Origin: Paenibacillus_F sp047238265
GTDB taxonomy: Bacteria > Bacillota > Bacilli > Paenibacillales > NBRC-103111
Direction: 5' to 3'
DNA: 64,000 bases
Assembly: GCF_047238265.1 (NCBI RefSeq)
Contig: NZ_JBDFMM010000001.1
Location: forward strand, 5,332,001-5,396,000
The notes below the pieces were generated by a model. That model had not been told where the DNA came from and ran no database searches. It saw only the letters and a list, made by a program, of their open reading frames with translations. Within the stretch, counting starts at the first letter, position 1, and the number at the start of each line of letters is the position of its first letter. The position numbers and the translations under genes were made by a program. Shown one piece after another: positions 1 through 8,458 of this stretch.

Positions 1-52
1 TACCCTCCCGTTTTAATTCCGAGTATCCTAATGTGTTTTGTTATTTTATTTC

Positions 53-80
53 ATTATAAAACACAACTTATCGTTGTCAA
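53..80 (-). promoter_or_regulatory. SigA-type promoter for a gene beyond the left edge
   Basis: On the minus strand the sequence reads TTGACA (75-80), a 16-base spacer, and TATAAT (53-58). Both hexamers are perfect consensus. A GGGAGG ribosome-binding sequence follows at about 3-9, so a start codon should lie within about ten bases outside the window. The stretch 81-206 between this promoter and the rpsI terminator shows nothing else I can recognise. Confidence 0.75.
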
Positions 81-206
81 TAGCCTAGAGACGATCTTTA
101 TATCATATTGAACAAAAGATCGATATGTTCGTTCGTTATATCGGATATTTAGATAAAGATAACGTCCGTAACTAGCAATCATTTGTTCGTAACGGTCAAA
201 AGGACA

Positions 207-248
207 CAAAAAAACCCTTCCGGTACATTTCTGTACCCGGAAGGGTTT
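207..248 (-). terminator. Intrinsic terminator of rplM-rpsI
   Basis: A stem pairs 212-226 with 233-248 (one bulged base, loop of six) and is followed on the minus strand by a run of T (complement of 207-214). It lies about 20 bases after the rpsI stop and closes the operon. Confidence 0.9.
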
Positions 249-266
249 GCTTTGTATAAACCGATC

Positions 267-659
267 TTAACGTTTCGAGAACTGAGGTGCACGACGAGCT
301 GCTTTCAAGCCGTACTTCTTACGTTCTTTCATACGTGGATCACGAGTCAGGAATCCAGCGCGTTTCAAAGATCCGCGGAATTCAGGATCTGCTTTAAGAA
401 GTGCGCGGGAGATGCCATGGCGGATTGCGCCGGCTTGTCCGCTCATTCCGCCGCCGTTAGCCAGTACGAGTACATCGTACTTGCCGATTGTTTCAGTCAG
501 CGTCAGAGGTTGTTTCACGATTAGTTTCAGCGTTTCCAGGCCGAAGTATTCGTTAAGGTCACGCTTGTTGATGATAATGCGTCCTTCGCCCGGTACTAGA
601 CGTACACGTGCTACCGAATGCTTACGACGACCGGTTCCGTAGTATTGAACTTGTGCCAC
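267..659 (-). CDS. rpsI: 30S ribosomal protein S9
   Basis: Small-subunit protein of the 30S head whose C-terminal tail reaches the P-site tRNA. The 130-residue product has the family length, the N-terminal motif YYGTGRRKHSVARVRL and the invariant C-terminal SKR that contacts tRNA. It is the second gene of an rplM-rpsI pair, 20 bases after rplM, and a strong terminator follows. The start ATG is preceded by a GGAGG-type site in the short gap. Confidence 0.98.
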   Translation of the reverse strand: MAQVQYYGTGRRKHSVARVRLVPGEGRIIINKRDLNEYFGLETLKLIVKQPLTLTETIGKYDVLVLANGGGMSGQAGAIRHGISRALLKADPEFRGSLKRAGFLTRDPRMKERKKYGLKAARRAPQFSKR

Positions 660-679
660 AAGTCAGTCCTCCCTTTCTA

Positions 680-1117
680 TTAACCCCGAAGTTCCCAAAC
701 TTCTGGTTGTTGTGCTTGGTGTGGATGTTCCGCCCCTGCATATACTTTCAGCTTCAGCTTCATGCTGTTGCCAAGACGAGTCTTAGGAAGCATGCCGTGA
801 ATAGCAAGTTCCAGTACACGCTCAGGCTTCTTGTTCAGCATATCTTGAGCTGTCGTAACTTTCAGACCACCTGGGTGCATCGAGTGACGGTAGTATTTCT
901 TGTCTTGCAGTTTGTTGCCGGTCAGATGAATCTTCTCGGCATTGATGATGATTACGAAATCTCCGGAATCCACGTGCGGTGTGAATTGCGGTTTGTGTTT
1001 GCCGCGGATAATGCTTGCAGCTTCACTAGCCAGACGTCCGAGCGTCTTGCCGGTAGCATCAATGATGTACCATTTGCGTTCAACTTCATTGGGCTTAGCC
1101 ATATATGTGGTACGCAT
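680..1117 (-). CDS. rplM: 50S ribosomal protein L13
   Basis: Early-assembly large-subunit protein that binds 23S rRNA. The 145 residues equal the Bacillus length. The N-terminus MRTTYMAKPNEVERKWY, the core GKTLGRLAS and the C-terminal SEHPHxAQxPEVxELRG-like end (here AEHPHQAQQPEVWELRG) are all typical. The ATG follows an AGGAGG site with good spacing. It is cotranscribed with rpsI and preceded by an L13 leader hairpin, which suggests autogenous control as described for low-GC Gram-positives. Confidence 0.98.
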   Translation of the reverse strand: MRTTYMAKPNEVERKWYIIDATGKTLGRLASEAASIIRGKHKPQFTPHVDSGDFVIIINAEKIHLTGNKLQDKKYYRHSMHPGGLKVTTAQDMLNKKPERVLELAIHGMLPKTRLGNSMKLKLKVYAGAEHPHQAQQPEVWELRG

Positions 1118-1245
1118 GCTCTGATCCTCCTAAAAATATATCTCCGAACTTTATTAACAAACATAGTCATAGGTTAAAATACGTCTTGAATCTTTGAGTG
1201 TTTTTGAAGTCGGGGCCGTGGGGTAGCCCTTCAAGAAACACCATC
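1118..1245 (-). promoter_or_regulatory. L13 leader RNA (rplM autoregulatory 5' UTR)
   Basis: The 5' UTR of rplM contains a long hairpin that pairs 1198-1209 with 1229-1241 around a G/C-rich loop. Its place between the rplM promoter and the rplM start matches the L13 leader family known from Firmicutes. I infer the family from position and hairpin form. A covariance-model search with the L13 leader model would confirm or refute it. Confidence 0.65.
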
Positions 1246-1249
1246 ACAT

Positions 1250-1278
1250 ATTTTACAGCATAGTCCAGGGAATAGCAA
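1250..1278 (-). promoter_or_regulatory. SigA-type promoter of rplM-rpsI
   Basis: Minus-strand TTGCTA (1273-1278), 17-base spacer, TAAAAT (1250-1255). It lies in the short gap after truA, directly upstream of the L13 leader hairpin. Confidence 0.6.
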
Positions 1279-1291
1279 GAATTAAATTACA

Positions 1292-2062
1292 TTATTCCGC
1301 GTATTCTACATTCCACAGCATCAGCCCGTGGGCTTCGGCCGTCGGGCCCGCAAGCGCCCGGTTACGTCCCCTCAAAATCGCAGCCATTTCTTCGGCTGGG
1401 CGTTTGCCTTCCCCGATTTGTATCAATGTTCCCACGAGAATCCGGACCATGTTATAGAGAAAACCGCTCCCGGTAAAGTAAAAACGAAGCTGTCCGGGCT
1501 GGTCGGGCTCTATAGACATTTGATCCGGTTCTTCAACGATCCAAGCGTCATAAATCGTACGAATACGCGATTCGGCTACGGTTTTGACCGAACAGAACGA
1601 GGAGAAGTCGTGCGTGCCTAAGATCGCCGCTAGAGCGTCTCTCATGGCATCCACATCCAAAGGGTTGGGATGATGGAATTGGTATCGGCGTTGAAAAGTA
1701 TCCGGTATCCGTGCGGTACGGATCGTGTAGGAATAGGTTTTTCGTTTTGCCGACTTGCGGGCATGAAAAGATAGGGGCACCTCATCCGCACGAAGCGCAA
1801 CGATATCTTTCGGAAGCCTGGAATTAAGAGCAAGGCACCAGCGTTCTGCGGGGATCTGGGAGGCTGTAGTGAAGTTGATCACCTGAGCGCGGGCGTGAAC
1901 GCCAGCGTCCGTCCGCCCTGATGAGGTGATCTTCACCGTCTCCCCGGACAGCATCCGAATGGCTCGTTCCAGATAATCCTGGACCGTATTGCCATGTGGC
2001 TGCGTCTGAAAACCCGAGTACGAGGTGCCGTCATAACTTACCGTTATTCTTATATTTCTCAC
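1292..2062 (-). CDS. truA: tRNA pseudouridine(38-40) synthase TruA
   Basis: Converts uridines 38-40 of the tRNA anticodon arm to pseudouridine. I place the start at a GTG at 2062, giving 256 residues beginning VRNIRITVSYDGTSYSGFQ. A GGAGGG site sits nine bases upstream; the open frame extends further but without a ribosome site. The catalytic Asp lies in the conserved SSGRTDAGVHA motif near residue 55. In Bacillus the ecfA1-ecfA2-ecfT transporter genes stand between rplQ and truA; here truA follows rplQ by about 120 bases with nothing between. Confidence 0.96.
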   Translation of the reverse strand: MRNIRITVSYDGTSYSGFQTQPHGNTVQDYLERAIRMLSGETVKITSSGRTDAGVHARAQVINFTTASQIPAERWCLALNSRLPKDIVALRADEVPLSFHARKSAKRKTYSYTIRTARIPDTFQRRYQFHHPNPLDVDAMRDALAAILGTHDFSSFCSVKTVAESRIRTIYDAWIVEEPDQMSIEPDQPGQLRFYFTGSGFLYNMVRILVGTLIQIGEGKRPAEEMAAILRGRNRALAGPTAEAHGLMLWNVEYAE

Positions 2063-2185
2063 GAAACCATACCCTCCGTATATCGAACGGGACAGGTGAT
2101 CGGGAGGTGAGTACAATCCGATCAGATTGCAAAAAAAGGGCTTCAGCAGAATCCAAAGATTCTGTCCACCCTTTCCCACCCTTCG

Positions 2186-2548
2186 TTACGCCCGGTCTAC
2201 CAGTTCCAGATATACCATAGGAGCAGCATCTCCACGACGAGGTCCCAGTTTCAGGATACGAGTGTATCCACCTGGACGCTCAGCATAGCGAGTTGCCAGC
2301 TCGGAGAACAACTTCTGGATTGCATCCTGGTCTCCTGCGGTTTCACGACGAACAAATGCAGCTACTTGACGACGAGCATGCAGATCTCCGCGTTTCGCTA
2401 ATGTGATGAGCTTCTCGGCGATAGAGCGAACTTCTTTCGCTTTCGCTTCAGTTGTTTGAATGCGCTCGTTAATGAAAAGGTCCGTTACGAGGTCGCGGAA
2501 CAATGCTTTCCGCGCACTGGAGTCACGGCCTAACTTTTGATATGCCAT
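2186..2548 (-). CDS. rplQ: 50S ribosomal protein L17
   Basis: Large-subunit protein near the exit-tunnel side of 23S rRNA. The 120 residues carry the family's N-terminal AYQKLGRDSSARKALFRDL pattern and C-terminal RGDAAPMVYLELV. It is the last ribosomal gene of the S10-spc-alpha supercluster, 24 bases downstream of rpoA. Confidence 0.98.
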   Translation of the reverse strand: MAYQKLGRDSSARKALFRDLVTDLFINERIQTTEAKAKEVRSIAEKLITLAKRGDLHARRQVAAFVRRETAGDQDAIQKLFSELATRYAERPGGYTRILKLGPRRGDAAPMVYLELVDRA

Positions 2549-2572
2549 GTCTTAACCCTCCTTCTGAGGTGA

Positions 2573-3517
2573 TTATTCTTCCGTACGCAGGCCAAGACCC
2601 AGCTCTTCGAGCTTCTCTTGAACTTCTTCAAGAGATTTACGGCCAAGGTTACGCACTTTCATCATATCTTCTTCGGTTTTGGTGATCAGCTCTTGCACGG
2701 TATTGATACCGGCACGCTTTAGGCAGTTGTAAGAACGAACGGAAAGATCCAGTTCCTCGATCGTCATCTCGAGAACTTTCTCTTTCTTATCTTCTTCTTT
2801 CTCTACCATGATCTCCGCATCTTTAGCTTCATCGGTTAATCCAACAAAGAGCATTAGGTGTTCCGTCAGAATCTTCGCACCAAGACTTACTGCTTCCTCA
2901 GGGCGAATACTTCCGTCCGACCACACTTCGAGGGTTAGTTTGTCGTAGTTCGTCACTTGGCCGACACGAGTGTTCTCTACCGTGTAGTTTACACGCGTGA
3001 TCGGAGTGTAGATCGAGTCAACCGGAATGACACCGATAAGCTGCTCATCCCGTTTGTTCTTATCAGCCGGTACATAACCGCGGCCTCTGTTCGCATGAAT
3101 TCTCATGTGAAGACGAGAGTCAGACGATAGAGTCGCGATATGAAGATCCGGGTTCAAGATCTCCACATCACTATCTCCGCGAATATCAGCAGCTGTGATT
3201 CTACCTTCTCCTTCGGCGTCGATCTCCAATACTTTTTCTTCGTCTGAATGGATTTTCAAAGAAAGACCTTTCAGATTCAGAATAATCTCCGTAACGTCCT
3301 CCATAACTCCCGGAATAGTCGAGAATTCATGAAGAACTCCGTCGATTTGTACAGAGCTAACCGCAGCACCCGGTAGTGAAGACAGTAAGATACGACGTAG
3401 TGAGTTACCTAATGTGGTCCCGTATCCGCGTTCCAGCGGTTCTACGACGAATTTGCCGTAAGCTCCGTCTTCGCTTAAAGATACGGTCTCTATTTTTGGC
3501 TTTTCGATTTCGATCAT
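2573..3517 (-). CDS. rpoA: DNA-directed RNA polymerase subunit alpha
   Basis: Scaffold subunit whose dimer nucleates assembly of core RNA polymerase with beta and beta'. The 314 residues split into an N-terminal dimerisation domain (about 1-230, with ERGYGTTLGNSLRRILLSS near residue 30) and a C-terminal helix-hairpin-helix domain (about 250-314, LDLSVRSYNCLKRAGI then RNLGRKSLEEV) that binds UP elements and activators. A charged linker rich in Glu and Lys joins them. Placement between rpsK and rplQ is standard. Confidence 0.98.
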   Translation of the reverse strand: MIEIEKPKIETVSLSEDGAYGKFVVEPLERGYGTTLGNSLRRILLSSLPGAAVSSVQIDGVLHEFSTIPGVMEDVTEIILNLKGLSLKIHSDEEKVLEIDAEGEGRITAADIRGDSDVEILNPDLHIATLSSDSRLHMRIHANRGRGYVPADKNKRDEQLIGVIPVDSIYTPITRVNYTVENTRVGQVTNYDKLTLEVWSDGSIRPEEAVSLGAKILTEHLMLFVGLTDEAKDAEIMVEKEEDKKEKVLEMTIEELDLSVRSYNCLKRAGINTVQELITKTEEDMMKVRNLGRKSLEEVQEKLEELGLGLRTEE

Positions 3518-3639
3518 GAAATTAACCCTCCTTCAAAACGTCGTTACCCTGGAACATTTCCATAAACGATGTAGTATGCCTATCCTTCAACATCATTATT
3601 CACATGTTTAGAATATTTATACCACATGCCGACTTGAAA

Positions 3640-4035
3640 TTACACGCGACGACGTTTTGGAGGACGGCAACCGTTATGCGGAATTGGTGTTACGTCCTTA
3701 ATCAGGTTGACTTCGAGACCAGCAGCCTGCAAAGAACGAATTGCTGCTTCACGGCCGGCACCAGGGCCTTTAACCATGACTTCAACAACTTTCAGACCAT
3801 GTTCCATAGCTGCTCTAGCTGCAGATTCGGCAGCCATTTGCGCAGCAAACGGAGTGCTTTTACGGGATCCTTTGAAGCCCAGGTTACCGGCACTTGCCCA
3901 GGAAAGCGCGTTTCCATGAGGATCCGTGATCGTTACGATTGTATTGTTGAATGTGGAACGGATGTGTGCCACACCGGATTCAATATTTTTACGGTCACGA
4001 CGTTTCGTACGGACGACTTTTTTAGGTTTAGCCAT
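3640..4035 (-). CDS. rpsK: 30S ribosomal protein S11
   Basis: 30S platform protein near the mRNA exit and Shine-Dalgarno helix. The 131 residues contain GVAHIRSTFNNTIVTITD and the Arg-rich C-terminus DVTPIPHNGCRPPKRRRV-like end. The 122-base gap to rpoA downstream is the longest inside this part of the supercluster and shows no clear terminator. Confidence 0.98.
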   Translation of the reverse strand: MAKPKKVVRTKRRDRKNIESGVAHIRSTFNNTIVTITDPHGNALSWASAGNLGFKGSRKSTPFAAQMAAESAARAAMEHGLKVVEVMVKGPGAGREAAIRSLQAAGLEVNLIKDVTPIPHNGCRPPKRRRV

Positions 4036-4056
4036 TGTTCACTCTAACCCCCTTTA

Positions 4057-4425
4057 TTATTTCTTCTTGTTAGCTACAGTCCGACGAGGACCTTTACGTG
4101 TACGAGCATTGGTTTTCGTGCGTTGACCACGAACAGGCAGGCCGCGACGATGACGGATACCACGGTAGCATCCGATTTCAACCAGACGTTTGATGTTCAG
4201 AGCGATTTCGCGACGAAGGTCGCCTTCCACTTTGATCGTTTTGTCGATAACTTCACGAATTTTGCTTACTTCTTCTTCCGTAAGATCGCGAACACGAGTG
4301 GATGCGTCAACGCCAGTTTGGCTCAGAACTTTCTGAGAAGTCGTTTTACCGATACCAAAAATGTACGTCAATGCGATTTCTACGCGCTTGTCACGCGGTA
4401 AGTCTACACCAGCAATACGTGCCAT
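4057..4425 (-). CDS. rpsM: 30S ribosomal protein S13
   Basis: 30S head protein forming intersubunit bridges and touching P-site tRNA through its basic C-tail. The 122 residues start MARIAGVDLPRDKRVEIALTY, contain the helix-turn motif IFGIGKTTS and end in a Lys/Arg-rich tail (RKGPRRTVANKKK). It lies 21 bases upstream of rpsK. Confidence 0.98.
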   Translation of the reverse strand: MARIAGVDLPRDKRVEIALTYIFGIGKTTSQKVLSQTGVDASTRVRDLTEEEVSKIREVIDKTIKVEGDLRREIALNIKRLVEIGCYRGIRHRRGLPVRGQRTKTNARTRKGPRRTVANKKK

Positions 4426-4445
4426 TGTTGAACGTGCACCTCCTT

Positions 4446-4559
4446 TTAACCTTGTTTTTGTTTATGTTTCGGGTTTTCACAAATTACCATAACGTTGCCT
4501 TTGCGACGAATGACTTTGCATTTTTCGCAGATCGGCTTGACCGACGGTCTTACCTTCAT
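4446..4559 (-). CDS. rpmJ: 50S ribosomal protein L36 (zinc-ribbon form)
   Basis: This 37-residue protein was read directly from the minus strand, starting ATG at 4559. It begins MKVRPSVKPICEKCKVIRR and ends PKHKQKQG. The CxxC pair with a downstream Cys and His (CEN-PKH) is the zinc-binding form of L36, which is the smallest 50S protein and organises 23S rRNA near the GTPase-associated region. An AGGAGG-like site precedes the start. It lies between infA and rpsM as usual. Confidence 0.97.
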   Translation of the reverse strand: MKVRPSVKPICEKCKVIRRKGNVMVICENPKHKQKQG

Positions 4560-4647
4560 GTTTATTACCTCCTGAGAGTTTGCCACCGCAAACTTGCTTC
4601 GTAAGGGTTGGCCGCTATGTCGGCTAAGACTGCGGCGTTGCAGCTAT

Positions 4648-4866
4648 TTATTTGAATCGATAGGTTATACGACCTCTCGTCAAGTCATATGGGGATAATT
4701 CTACAGTAACCTTGTCGCCAGGTAAAATCCGAATGAAGTGCATTCTGATTTTTCCGGAAACATGGGCCAAAATTTTATGTCCGTTCTCAAGCTCTACCTT
4801 AAACATCGCGTTCGGAAGAGGTTCGATTACTGTACCTTCCACTTCAATTACATCTTCTTTAGCCAC
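4648..4866 (-). CDS. infA: Translation initiation factor IF-1
   Basis: Binds the 30S A site during initiation and cooperates with IF-2 and IF-3. The 72 residues are one OB fold: MAKEDVIEVEGTVIEPLPNA then GHKILAHVSGKIRMHFIRILPGDKV and the end GRITYRFK, all canonical. It is separated from the upstream KOW-domain gene by three bases, so the two are probably translationally coupled. Confidence 0.98.
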   Translation of the reverse strand: MAKEDVIEVEGTVIEPLPNAMFKVELENGHKILAHVSGKIRMHFIRILPGDKVTVELSPYDLTRGRITYRFK

Positions 4867-4869
4867 TGA

Positions 4870-5190
4870 TTATTCTCCTTTCTCATCTGCCTCAGATTGT
4901 AGACTGTCGATAAACTTCTTCACCGCATGTCTTAACTTGGCATTCGTAACACGGCTGCTTTCCGTTAAACTTCTGGAAACTTCTCCGCTGATCTTGTGCT
5001 GAAGCTGAAGATGCTGAACATTCTTCTTCTTCGGCTGGTCGAATCTGCGTTTATCACCATCGGCAATCCAGACGAATCTGTCATCCTCCGTTCGGATGAT
5101 AACCGCATATTGACCTTGATCTTTGCCTCGGAGAATTTTTACGATTTGACCGGGCTGCGGCAGCTGTTCCTGATCTACCAATTCGGTCAC
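4870..5190 (-). CDS. KOW-domain RNA-binding protein (L14e-like)
   Basis: A 106-residue protein with a KOW motif near the N-terminus (about residues 10-45: LPQPGQIVKILRGKDQGQYAV), followed by a basic stretch around FDQPKKKNVQHL and an acidic C-terminus. A similar gene sits between map and infA in many Bacillales and is annotated as an L14e-like or KOW RNA-binding protein. Its role is unproven; the position between map and infA suggests a link to translation initiation or ribosome assembly. The map stop is one base upstream and infA starts three bases downstream. Confidence 0.85.
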   Translation of the reverse strand: MTELVDQEQLPQPGQIVKILRGKDQGQYAVIIRTEDDRFVWIADGDKRRFDQPKKKNVQHLQLQHKISGEVSRSLTESSRVTNAKLRHAVKKFIDSLQSEADEKGE

Positions 5191-5191
5191 C

Positions 5192-5944
5192 CTAAGCCTT
5201 CAGCTGGGTTAATATTTCATAACCGTCTACCGTAATGGCAATGGTATGTTCGAAATGTGCACATAAGGAATTATCTACGGTAACAACGGTCCAATCATCC
5301 TCGAGTGTCTTTACGAATCGCTGTCCGACGTTCACCATAGGCTCGATTGCAAGTACCATACCCGGTTTAAGCCGGGGGCCTTTATCCCGAATCCCATAGT
5401 TGGGAATCTGCGGATCTTCGTGAAGCTCCGTGCCGATCCCGTGACCGACATATTCACGAACAACCGAGAAACCCGCGTCTTCAATCACTTGCTGTATAGC
5501 GTGTGAGATCGTATACAGCCGGGCGTCCGGTTTGGCTTCCGCCAATCCGGCAAACAGCGAACGTTCAGTTACTTCCAGAAGTTTCTTTGCGGTTTCAGAA
5601 ATTTCACCGACGCCATAAGTCCAGGCCGAATCACCATGATATCCTTTATATTGTGCCCCGATATCAATGCTGATAACGTCGCCTTCGACTAATTTGCGGC
5701 TGCCGGGAATGCCGTGCACCAATTCTTCATTAACTGAAGTGCAGATGCTTCCAGAGAAACCGTTGTAGCCTTTGAAAGAGGGAACGGCACCTTGACTGCG
5801 AATGTATTCCTCAGCGATTTTATCCAGGTCCTTAGTCGTGATGCCGGGGCGAACCGATTCAGCCATCAACTTGTGGGTCTCGGCTACGATCCGACCTGCT
5901 TCGCGCATAAGTTCCAATTCTACTTCGGACTTACAAATGATCAT
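5192..5944 (-). CDS. map: Methionine aminopeptidase, type I
   Basis: Removes the N-terminal Met from nascent proteins with small second residues. All five metal ligands of the pita-bread fold are visible: D94, D105, H168, E201 and E232, plus substrate-contacting H77 (VHGIP). The 250 residues match type Ia enzymes that lack an N-terminal zinc finger. The ATG overlaps the adk stop by four bases (ATGA), so map is translationally coupled to adk. Confidence 0.97.
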   Translation of the reverse strand: MIICKSEVELELMREAGRIVAETHKLMAESVRPGITTKDLDKIAEEYIRSQGAVPSFKGYNGFSGSICTSVNEELVHGIPGSRKLVEGDVISIDIGAQYKGYHGDSAWTYGVGEISETAKKLLEVTERSLFAGLAEAKPDARLYTISHAIQQVIEDAGFSVVREYVGHGIGTELHEDPQIPNYGIRDKGPRLKPGMVLAIEPMVNVGQRFVKTLEDDWTVVTVDNSLCAHFEHTIAITVDGYEILTQLKA

Positions 5945-6594
5945 TCAGAATGACCTCGCAGCAATGAACTGATTTGGGAAGTTACATCTTCGATGTCCTG
6001 CTCCCCGTCAACCTCGCGCAATACGTTACGTTTCTCGTAGTACTCAAGAAGCGGTGCTGTCTTCGACGTGTATTCGTCCAAGCGGGTACCGACTTTCTCT
6101 TCCGTATCATCGGATCTCTGATACAATTCGCCGGAGCATTTGTCGCATACGCCTTCCTGCTTCGGAGGATTGAAAATCACGTGATACGTGGCGCCGCAGG
6201 ATTTGCAGATACGGCGACCGGTCAGTCTGGCCAGCAGGAAGCTGCGATCGACTTTCAAGTTAATGACGTGATCGATTCGCTTACCTAAAGATTGCAGGAT
6301 TTCATCCAATGCTTCCGCTTGAGCAATCGTACGCGGAAAACCATCGAGGAGAAATCCTTTGTCGCAATCCGGCTGCTGCAGACGTTCACGAACAATACCG
6401 TTAGTGATTTCGTCTGGAACAAGTTTGCCTTGATCGACATAGGATTTAGCTTCTATGCCGAGCGGCGTCCCTTGACTCATTGCCAATCTAAAGGCATCGC
6501 CGGTTGAAATGTGAGGAATCTGAAATTCGCTGACAATTTTCTCCGCCTGAGTACCTTTACCCGCACCCGGAGGACCCATAAATAAAACGTTCAC
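5941..6594 (-). CDS. adk: Adenylate kinase (zinc-LID type)
   Basis: Catalyses ATP + AMP to 2 ADP. I choose a GTG start at 6594, giving 217 residues, because a GGAGG site lies seven bases upstream; the in-frame ATG further upstream would add 13 non-conserved residues. The P-loop GPPGAGKGT is at residues 7-15, the AMP-binding loop includes STGDAFR, and the LID domain carries two CxxC pairs (CKSCG and CDKCSG) that bind structural zinc, typical of Gram-positives. It stands between secY and map. Confidence 0.97.
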   Translation of the reverse strand: MNVLFMGPPGAGKGTQAEKIVSEFQIPHISTGDAFRLAMSQGTPLGIEAKSYVDQGKLVPDEITNGIVRERLQQPDCDKGFLLDGFPRTIAQAEALDEILQSLGKRIDHVINLKVDRSFLLARLTGRRICKSCGATYHVIFNPPKQEGVCDKCSGELYQRSDDTEEKVGTRLDEYTSKTAPLLEYYEKRNVLREVDGEQDIEDVTSQISSLLRGHSE

Positions 6595-6679
6595 GTTTTC
6601 CCCTCCTTCGGCACTTAGTAGTACGAACAGCACAATAGGTGCCGATGCCGCAACAAAGTGCCTACATCAGAACCTATTG

Positions 6680-7987
6680 CTATTTGTTGATAAATCCTTT
6701 GTAATGACGTTTGATCAGTTGGCTTTCTACTGTTTTCAACGTCTCCAATGCCACACCCACAAGGATGAGAAGTGAAGTTCCGCCGATCCGAACCGAAGTT
6801 GGCAGACCTGCCAGAGCCCCGAAGATCATTGGGAGAATCGAGATGAAAGCCAGGAAGAAGGCGCCGGACAAAGTAATTCTCGACATTACTCTTGTCAGGT
6901 AGCTGGAAGTTGGTTTTCCGGGACGAACGCCTGGAATATAACCGCCGTTCTTCTTCATTTGATCGGCCATTTGCACCGGATTAATCTGTACAAACGTGTA
7001 GAAATAGGTGAAGCCGACAATCAGTAGTACATATAGAGCAAGCGCAATCGGCGCCGAATTGTTAATGCTTAGATTACGGATAATCCAATCCGCAAATGGA
7101 TTCCCCGCCCAGAAACCTGCAATAATCGTCGGGAATTGAAGCAGTGATACGGCAAAGATGACCGGAATTACTCCTGCAGCATTCACTTTCATAGGAATGT
7201 GAGTGCTCTGTCCGCCGTACATTTTCCTCCCTACAACACGTTTAGCGTATTGTACGGGGATCTTCCGAACTCCCTGCTGAACGTAGATAACGCCAACGAT
7301 AATGGCAACCACTACGATCAGAATGAGGACGATTTTCAAGATGTTCAGGAACAGGGCATCTCCTGCATTCGCAAACTGCGTCTGGTAAATCTGACTGATT
7401 CCTGTCGGAATAGCAGCTACGATTCCCGCGAAGATAATAATCGAAATCCCGTTTCCGATTCCTTTTTCAGTGATCTGCTCACCTAACCACATCAGGAACA
7501 TCGTTCCTGCCGTCAAGACAATCGCTATCAGAGAGTAGGTAGCAAAGCTAGGATTGATCACAAGCCCTTGGAAGGAGTTGTTAAACATGATCGCATATCC
7601 GTAAGCTTGAATCACGCCAAGCACAACCGTTAAATAACGAGTAAGCTGGGCCGATTTCTTCCTCCCCACTTCTCCCTCTTTCGCCCACTGTGTAAGCCTT
7701 GGAACAACGTCCATGGACAGTAGTTGAACGATAATCGAAGCCGTAATGTACGGAAAGATCGACATCGAGAAGATGGAGAACTGGAAAAGCGCACCGCCGG
7801 AGAAAGTATTCAGCAGCCCGAACACGCTATTCTGGTTGGCCTGATCCTGCAGCTTCAAAAGCTCTGCATTGATATTGGGTACCGGAATGAAGGCGCCGAT
7901 TCTGTAGATGATTAACACGAGAAGCGTGAAAATGATTCTCTTACGCAAATCCTCTACTTTAAAGATGTTGGACAGGGTCCGGAACAT
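6680..7987 (-). CDS. secY: Sec translocase channel subunit SecY
   Basis: Forms the protein-conducting channel of the plasma membrane with SecE (also in this window) and SecG. The 435 residues contain ten hydrophobic segments, the plug region after TM1 (SGGALFQFSIFSMSIFPYI), and the cytosolic loop ending TSSYLTRVMSRITLSGAFF that contacts SecA and ribosomes. Its start overlaps the rplO stop (TAATG), so it is coupled to the spc ribosomal cluster. An 8-base inverted repeat (6633-6640 with 6672-6679) lies in the gap before adk. Confidence 0.97.
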   Translation of the reverse strand: MFRTLSNIFKVEDLRKRIIFTLLVLIIYRIGAFIPVPNINAELLKLQDQANQNSVFGLLNTFSGGALFQFSIFSMSIFPYITASIIVQLLSMDVVPRLTQWAKEGEVGRKKSAQLTRYLTVVLGVIQAYGYAIMFNNSFQGLVINPSFATYSLIAIVLTAGTMFLMWLGEQITEKGIGNGISIIIFAGIVAAIPTGISQIYQTQFANAGDALFLNILKIVLILIVVVAIIVGVIYVQQGVRKIPVQYAKRVVGRKMYGGQSTHIPMKVNAAGVIPVIFAVSLLQFPTIIAGFWAGNPFADWIIRNLSINNSAPIALALYVLLIVGFTYFYTFVQINPVQMADQMKKNGGYIPGVRPGKPTSSYLTRVMSRITLSGAFFLAFISILPMIFGALAGLPTSVRIGGTSLLILVGVALETLKTVESQLIKRHYKGFINK

Positions 7988-8427
7988 TAAATCACCTCGG
8001 ATTGACCGCCGGCAGCCTGGATTTTATCTACCGCAGATTGGGAAAACTTGTTCGCCTTAACTGTAAGCTTTACAGTGAGTTCGCCGTTTCCAAGAATCTT
8101 AATTCCATCTTTAGGTGATTTTACAACACCCGTTTCCATCAGAAGCTCAGGAGTTACTTCCGTACCAGCTTCGAACTTGTTCAGGTCTTCCAGGTTAACG
8201 ATAGCAAATTCCTTACGCGTCGGGTTCACGAAACCACGCTTAGGGAGACGACGGTAAAGTGGGTTTTGTCCACCTTCAAAGCCGGGACGAACACCACCGC
8301 CGGAACGGGCGTTCTGACCTTTGTGACCGCGTCCGGAAGTTTTTCCGAGTCCGCTACCTACACCGCGACCGAGACGTTTGCGAGTGTGGCGTGCGCCTTC
8401 TGCAGAGCTCAGCTCATGTAATTTCAT
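7987..8427 (-). CDS. rplO: 50S ribosomal protein L15
   Basis: Late-assembly large-subunit protein. The 146 residues start MKLHELSSAEGARHTRKRLGRG, followed by a long Gly/Arg-rich extension (GSGLGKTSGRGHKGQNARSG) that penetrates 23S rRNA, then a globular domain ending in GGQSEVI. It overlaps secY by one base. Confidence 0.98.
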   Translation of the reverse strand: MKLHELSSAEGARHTRKRLGRGVGSGLGKTSGRGHKGQNARSGGGVRPGFEGGQNPLYRRLPKRGFVNPTRKEFAIVNLEDLNKFEAGTEVTPELLMETGVVKSPKDGIKILGNGELTVKLTVKANKFSQSAVDKIQAAGGQSEVI

Positions 8428-8458
8428 AGTTGCACCTCCTCCAGATTGAATAGGTTAC

